Positions 31,472 through 33,996 of a stretch of 33,996 bases of DNA are shown in pieces. Within the stretch, counting starts at the first letter, position 1. Each line of letters starts with the position of its first letter. Origin of the DNA: Alicyclobacillus acidiphilus NBRC 100859 (GTDB taxonomy: Bacteria > Bacillota > Bacilli > Alicyclobacillales > Alicyclobacillaceae); NCBI RefSeq assembly GCF_001544355.1, contig NZ_BCQI01000030.1, positions 1 through 33,996 of the forward strand. The letters run 5' to 3'. The position numbers and the translations under genes were made by a program. The notes beneath the pieces are model-generated. The model was not told where the DNA came from. It ran no database searches and was given only the letters and a program-made list of their open reading frames with translations.

Positions 31472-32665
31472 TCAAACTCGCTCGAACACGCTCTTTCCCG
31501 ATATCCACGTCCGCTTCACTTGAAGTGATTCGTCGAGCAGGACGAGATCGGCGTCATACCCAACGGCGATCCGGCCTTTTCGCGAAGCCAGGCCGAGTTC
31601 GCGCGCTGGCACCGCGCTGGCCATGGCGACGGCGTCGGGCAGCGATACGCCGACGCGGTTGGCCATGTTGCGGACCGCCGCGTCCATCGTCAAGGTGCTG
31701 CCAGCCAAGGTTTGTCCGTCCTGCAGCAGGCATATCCCCGCTTTGACCGTGACGTCGAGCCCGCCGAGTTTATACGCGCCGTCAGGTCTACCGGCGGCGG
31801 CGATGGCGTCCGTGATCAACATGAGGCGATCCCTGCCCTTCAACCGATACGCCAGTTTGAGCATGTCAAAGTCCACGTGATGGCCGTCGGCGATGATCTC
31901 GCAGACGACGTTGTCGGACAGCAGGCTGGCGCCGACAGTTCCGCCGTCGCGATGGTGCAAACCGCGCATGGCGTTGAACAGGTGCGTCGCGTGCGAAGCG
32001 CCTTGTTGGATGGCGTGCATGGCTTGGCTGAAGGACGCGTCCGTGTGGCCCATCGAGACGATCGCGTTGCGGGTTAAGAGAAGTCGAATGACCTCGTCGG
32101 CTCCGGCCAGTTCGGGCGCGATCGTCACCTTGCGCACCAAGTCGGGAACGGTGTCAAGAAGCTGCGTCATCGTGGGAACGTCGGGATCGATCCGATGTGC
32201 CGGATTTTGCGCGCCGATCCGCTTCGCCGAGATCATGGGCCCTTCCAGGTGAACGCCGAGTATCGCGGCGCCCCCTTCCGCCGCGGCTGGCGTGTCGCGG
32301 ACCTCGGCGACGGCCAACAACGCGCGTTGGAGCGCCGCGGCTGGACCGACCACCGTCGTGGGCAGCCAACCGGTCGTACCGTGCTTCGCATGAAAGCGGC
32401 CGATGCGTGCGATGGCCTCGGCGGTGCCGTCCATCACTTCCGCCCCATCGGCACCGTGGACGTGCACGTCGACGAAGCCTGGCACAAGCCATTGTCCGTC
32501 CGCGTCAACCACGTCAGCGCCGCCCGCAAAGAGCGACTCCGGTGGCGTGCCGTCTCCCAACTCTGTCACGATCCCGCCGCTCACGGCCAACCAGCCGTCC
32601 TCGATCACGTTGTCGCCGCTGACGATCCGCGCGCGATGGATCAACGTTGTTCTCCCAGTGTTCAT
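31472..32665 (-). CDS. nagA: N-acetylglucosamine-6-phosphate deacetylase
   Basis: The 397-residue amidohydrolase-superfamily enzyme converts GlcNAc-6-P to GlcN-6-P and acetate. Metal and active-site landmarks are H68-V-H70-G (VDVHVHG), E141 (GVHLEGP), H207 (SMGHTDA), H228 (HATHLFNAM), H262/H263 (IADGHHVD) and the catalytic D286 (LITDAIAA). It starts at ATG 32665 behind AAAGGGG. It takes the GlcNAc-6-P that MurQ would produce. It follows the second serine hydrolase on the minus strand after an 80-base gap. That gap contains a direct repeat GTTACC-GCTA-GTTACC (32716-32731), phased by one helical turn, which might be a protein-binding site. GlcN-6-P deaminase (NagB) is not in the window. Confidence 0.95.
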   Translation of the reverse strand: MNTGRTTLIHRARIVSGDNVIEDGWLAVSGGIVTELGDGTPPESLFAGGADVVDADGQWLVPGFVDVHVHGADGAEVMDGTAEAIARIGRFHAKHGTTGWLPTTVVGPAAALQRALLAVAEVRDTPAAAEGGAAILGVHLEGPMISAKRIGAQNPAHRIDPDVPTMTQLLDTVPDLVRKVTIAPELAGADEVIRLLLTRNAIVSMGHTDASFSQAMHAIQQGASHATHLFNAMRGLHHRDGGTVGASLLSDNVVCEIIADGHHVDFDMLKLAYRLKGRDRLMLITDAIAAAGRPDGAYKLGGLDVTVKAGICLLQDGQTLAGSTLTMDAAVRNMANRVGVSLPDAVAMASAVPARELGLASRKGRIAVGYDADLVLLDESLQVKRTWISGKSVFERV

Positions 32666-32745
32666 TGCGCTTACCCCTTTGTATGGTTGCCGATGATTTG
32701 GTTGACGATGGTGTCGTTACCGCTAGTTACCTGTAGATTACACGA

Positions 32746-33786
32746 TTACGAAAGCAGTTTCGCCGCCAAGTTGCCAAGCCGATGAAATTCGCCAAACCTG
32801 TCGAACGCGATGGGCGCCCCAATCTTGTTCATCGTCCGAACCACGACTGCGTCGAGATCGGGCATCACGAGACACAGGCTGCCGTTCATGCCGGCGATTT
32901 GGTACGAACGGGGTGGCACGTCTGGGCCGATCTCCGTGCTCTTCGAATAGGGGACGCGCAGCCACCAAAAGTAGCCATGACGCGGCTTGTCAGGATCCAG
33001 CCCAGAAGGCGATTGGCAGGAGACAGCTTCCGCGATAACCTCAGCAGGCACGATCTGGGTGCCGTCGAGTCGGCCGTTTTCCAGGTGGAGTTGGGCGAAG
33101 CGGGCGAGATCGGTCGGCGAGGTGTAGAGGTTTCGATCATGCCCATTCCTCGGCCCCAACTGCAACTGCGGCGGCATCGCCGGATCGTGGACGTCGCGAA
33201 CGAAGATGTCTTGCGCCTCGTCCTCCCAATCGACGTGGTGCAGACCGGCGGGCCCGAACACCTGCTGATGCAGCATGTCACGCACGCTCTTGCCTGAGAT
33301 GGCACGAATTATGCGGCACAGCAGCTCGACGCCAACGTTATTGTACATCCAGCGCGTTCCAGGCCGGAACGACTGGACGATGCCGTTCCTCTTCTCAGCC
33401 AAGCCGTGGGTGTGTGTAAGCAGGTGGCGAATCTCTAGATCCGGCGAGACATCCTGGAAATCCGGGTCTTTCATGACATCCAGGACGTAGTCCCGTACGC
33501 GGGAGTTCACGTTCCATTCTTTCGCGTTGGCAAGCGTGATGGCAGCAGCGAGACCGATGAACGCCTTTCGGACGGAGTACACGTTGAATCTGGAATCTAT
33601 ATCCACAGGTCGATTGCCATCTGGCCCCGTTCCTGCGCCACCCCGCCAATTGACGAGCACCTTTCCAGATTGAATCACGACCAAGCCTGCGGCTGACGCA
33701 AATTGCTGGCGGTTGCTGGTTCGAACGTGATCGACTAGCGGCGAGAACTTGTCATCATAGCCTTGTTCATAGCTTTGTTCGGGCAT
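32746..33786 (-). CDS. Beta-lactamase-fold serine hydrolase (class C type)
   Basis: The 346-residue protein starts at ATG 33786, with GAGAGGAG nine bases upstream. The frame is open to 33867, but that extension precedes the RBS. The active-site motif S71-V-R-K74 is in FNVYSVRKAF, and the tyrosine motif is Y148-N-N in RWMYNNVG, with HLLTHTHGL between. Where HTG is expected near the C-terminus the sequence is IAGMNGSLC, so the third motif is altered. There is no signal peptide. The family includes esterases, D-amino-acid peptidases and amidases as well as beta-lactamases. Gene order (upstream of nagA) suggests a role with cell-wall or amino-sugar compounds. The substrate is unknown. Confidence 0.85.
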   Translation of the reverse strand: MPEQSYEQGYDDKFSPLVDHVRTSNRQQFASAAGLVVIQSGKVLVNWRGGAGTGPDGNRPVDIDSRFNVYSVRKAFIGLAAAITLANAKEWNVNSRVRDYVLDVMKDPDFQDVSPDLEIRHLLTHTHGLAEKRNGIVQSFRPGTRWMYNNVGVELLCRIIRAISGKSVRDMLHQQVFGPAGLHHVDWEDEAQDIFVRDVHDPAMPPQLQLGPRNGHDRNLYTSPTDLARFAQLHLENGRLDGTQIVPAEVIAEAVSCQSPSGLDPDKPRHGYFWWLRVPYSKSTEIGPDVPPRSYQIAGMNGSLCLVMPDLDAVVVRTMNKIGAPIAFDRFGEFHRLGNLAAKLLS

Positions 33787-33881
33787 AGCGGCTGTCTCCT
33801 CTCTCACTCTGCGCTGCAGCTTGTTGTCCGCAGCTTGCCGTCGCACACGAAGGCTGGAAAACTCCACCTTCGCGGGAACTT

Positions 33882-33953
33882 GGCGGCTCGGGCGGCTCGG
33901 GCGGCTCGGGCGGCTCGGGCGGCTCGGGCGGCTCGGGCGGCTCGGGCGGCTCG
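33882..33953. repeat. Eight perfect tandem copies of a 9-bp unit
   Basis: GGCGGCTCG is repeated eight times without change. Being a multiple of three, it would be translatable in any frame without shifts. However, it lies upstream of the minus-strand serine hydrolase start and its RBS, so it is probably leader or promoter-region DNA. Confidence 0.95.
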
Positions 33954-33996
33954 CGGCGGGTTGCGGCGGGTTGCGGCGGGTTGCGGCGGGTTGCGG
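33954..33996. repeat. Tandem 10-bp repeat reaching the right edge
   Basis: CGGCGGGTTG is repeated four times and then cut by the window end after three more bases. It directly abuts the 9-bp array and shares the CGGCGG core, suggesting one array evolved from the other. Confidence 0.95.

Noticed and set aside
33882-33996. Coding repeat (for example an Arg-Ala-Ala or Glu-Pro-Pro tract) on the minus strand
   Set aside because: The hydrolase RBS and start at 33786 lie downstream, and the switch from a 9-bp to a 10-bp period would break any reading frame.

Overview
The window looks like a chromosomal segment of a moderately GC-rich, Gram-positive Bacillota species. Alicyclobacillaceae is plausible but is an inference from gene style. 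The pointers are strong AGGAGG-type ribosome binding sites, frequent GTG and TTG starts, lipoprotein and Sec signal peptides, a promoter of sigma-A type with a cre-like site, and a gene set resembling the Bacillus mur/ami and ykf loci. I saw no rRNA, tRNA, CRISPR array, phage gene or intact insertion sequence.

Layout. (1) Positions 1-2000: the 5' part of a minus-strand multi-spanning membrane protein running off the left edge, a non-coding gap ending in a bidirectional terminator, and a minus-strand aldo/keto reductase. (2) Positions 2080-11400: a plus-strand sugar-uptake operon with a LacI-family regulator behind a promoter carrying a perfect 16-bp palindrome, a lipoprotein solute-binding protein, two Opp/Dpp-type permeases, two ATPases and a GH35-type beta-galactosidase-like enzyme. 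The context suggests the Opp-type transporter carries an oligosaccharide rather than a peptide. (3) Positions 11398-12008: a 611-bp gene-free gap. (4) Positions 12009-18321: a second complete Opp/Dpp operon (binding protein, two permeases, two ATPases) with a GNAT acetyltransferase at its end. (5) Positions 18333-25602: a divergent RpiR/MurR-like regulator (minus) and a plus-strand operon of an AmiE-like serine hydrolase, a BadF/MurK-like amino-sugar kinase, a CocE-type hydrolase, MurQ etherase and a YkfC-like NlpC/P60 endopeptidase. (6) Positions 26058-29875: a YkfB-like dipeptide epimerase with a two-subunit FAD/iron-sulfur 2-hydroxyacid dehydrogenase (GlcD/GlcF type). (7) Positions 30370-33786: a Gfo/Idh/MocA oxidoreductase that converges on a minus-strand pair, NagA and a second beta-lactamase-fold hydrolase. 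Palindromic repeats fill the two gaps around region 6, and tandem microsatellites occupy the right edge.

How it works together (inference). Regions 4-7 read as an almost complete route for taking up and eating peptidoglycan fragments. The Opp system imports a muropeptide, and the AmiE-like enzyme splits MurNAc from the stem peptide. MurK phosphorylates the sugar, and MurQ removes D-lactate to leave GlcNAc-6-P. NagA deacetylates GlcNAc-6-P. YkfC releases L-Ala-D-Glu, and YkfB epimerises it to L-Ala-L-Glu. The GlcDF pair is well placed to oxidise the D-lactate released by MurQ. A 15-bp motif shared by the gap before the AmiE gene and the gap before the YkfB gene suggests that one regulator, probably the RpiR protein, controls both transcription units. 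NagZ, NagB, LdcA and a MurP-type PTS permease are not in the window.
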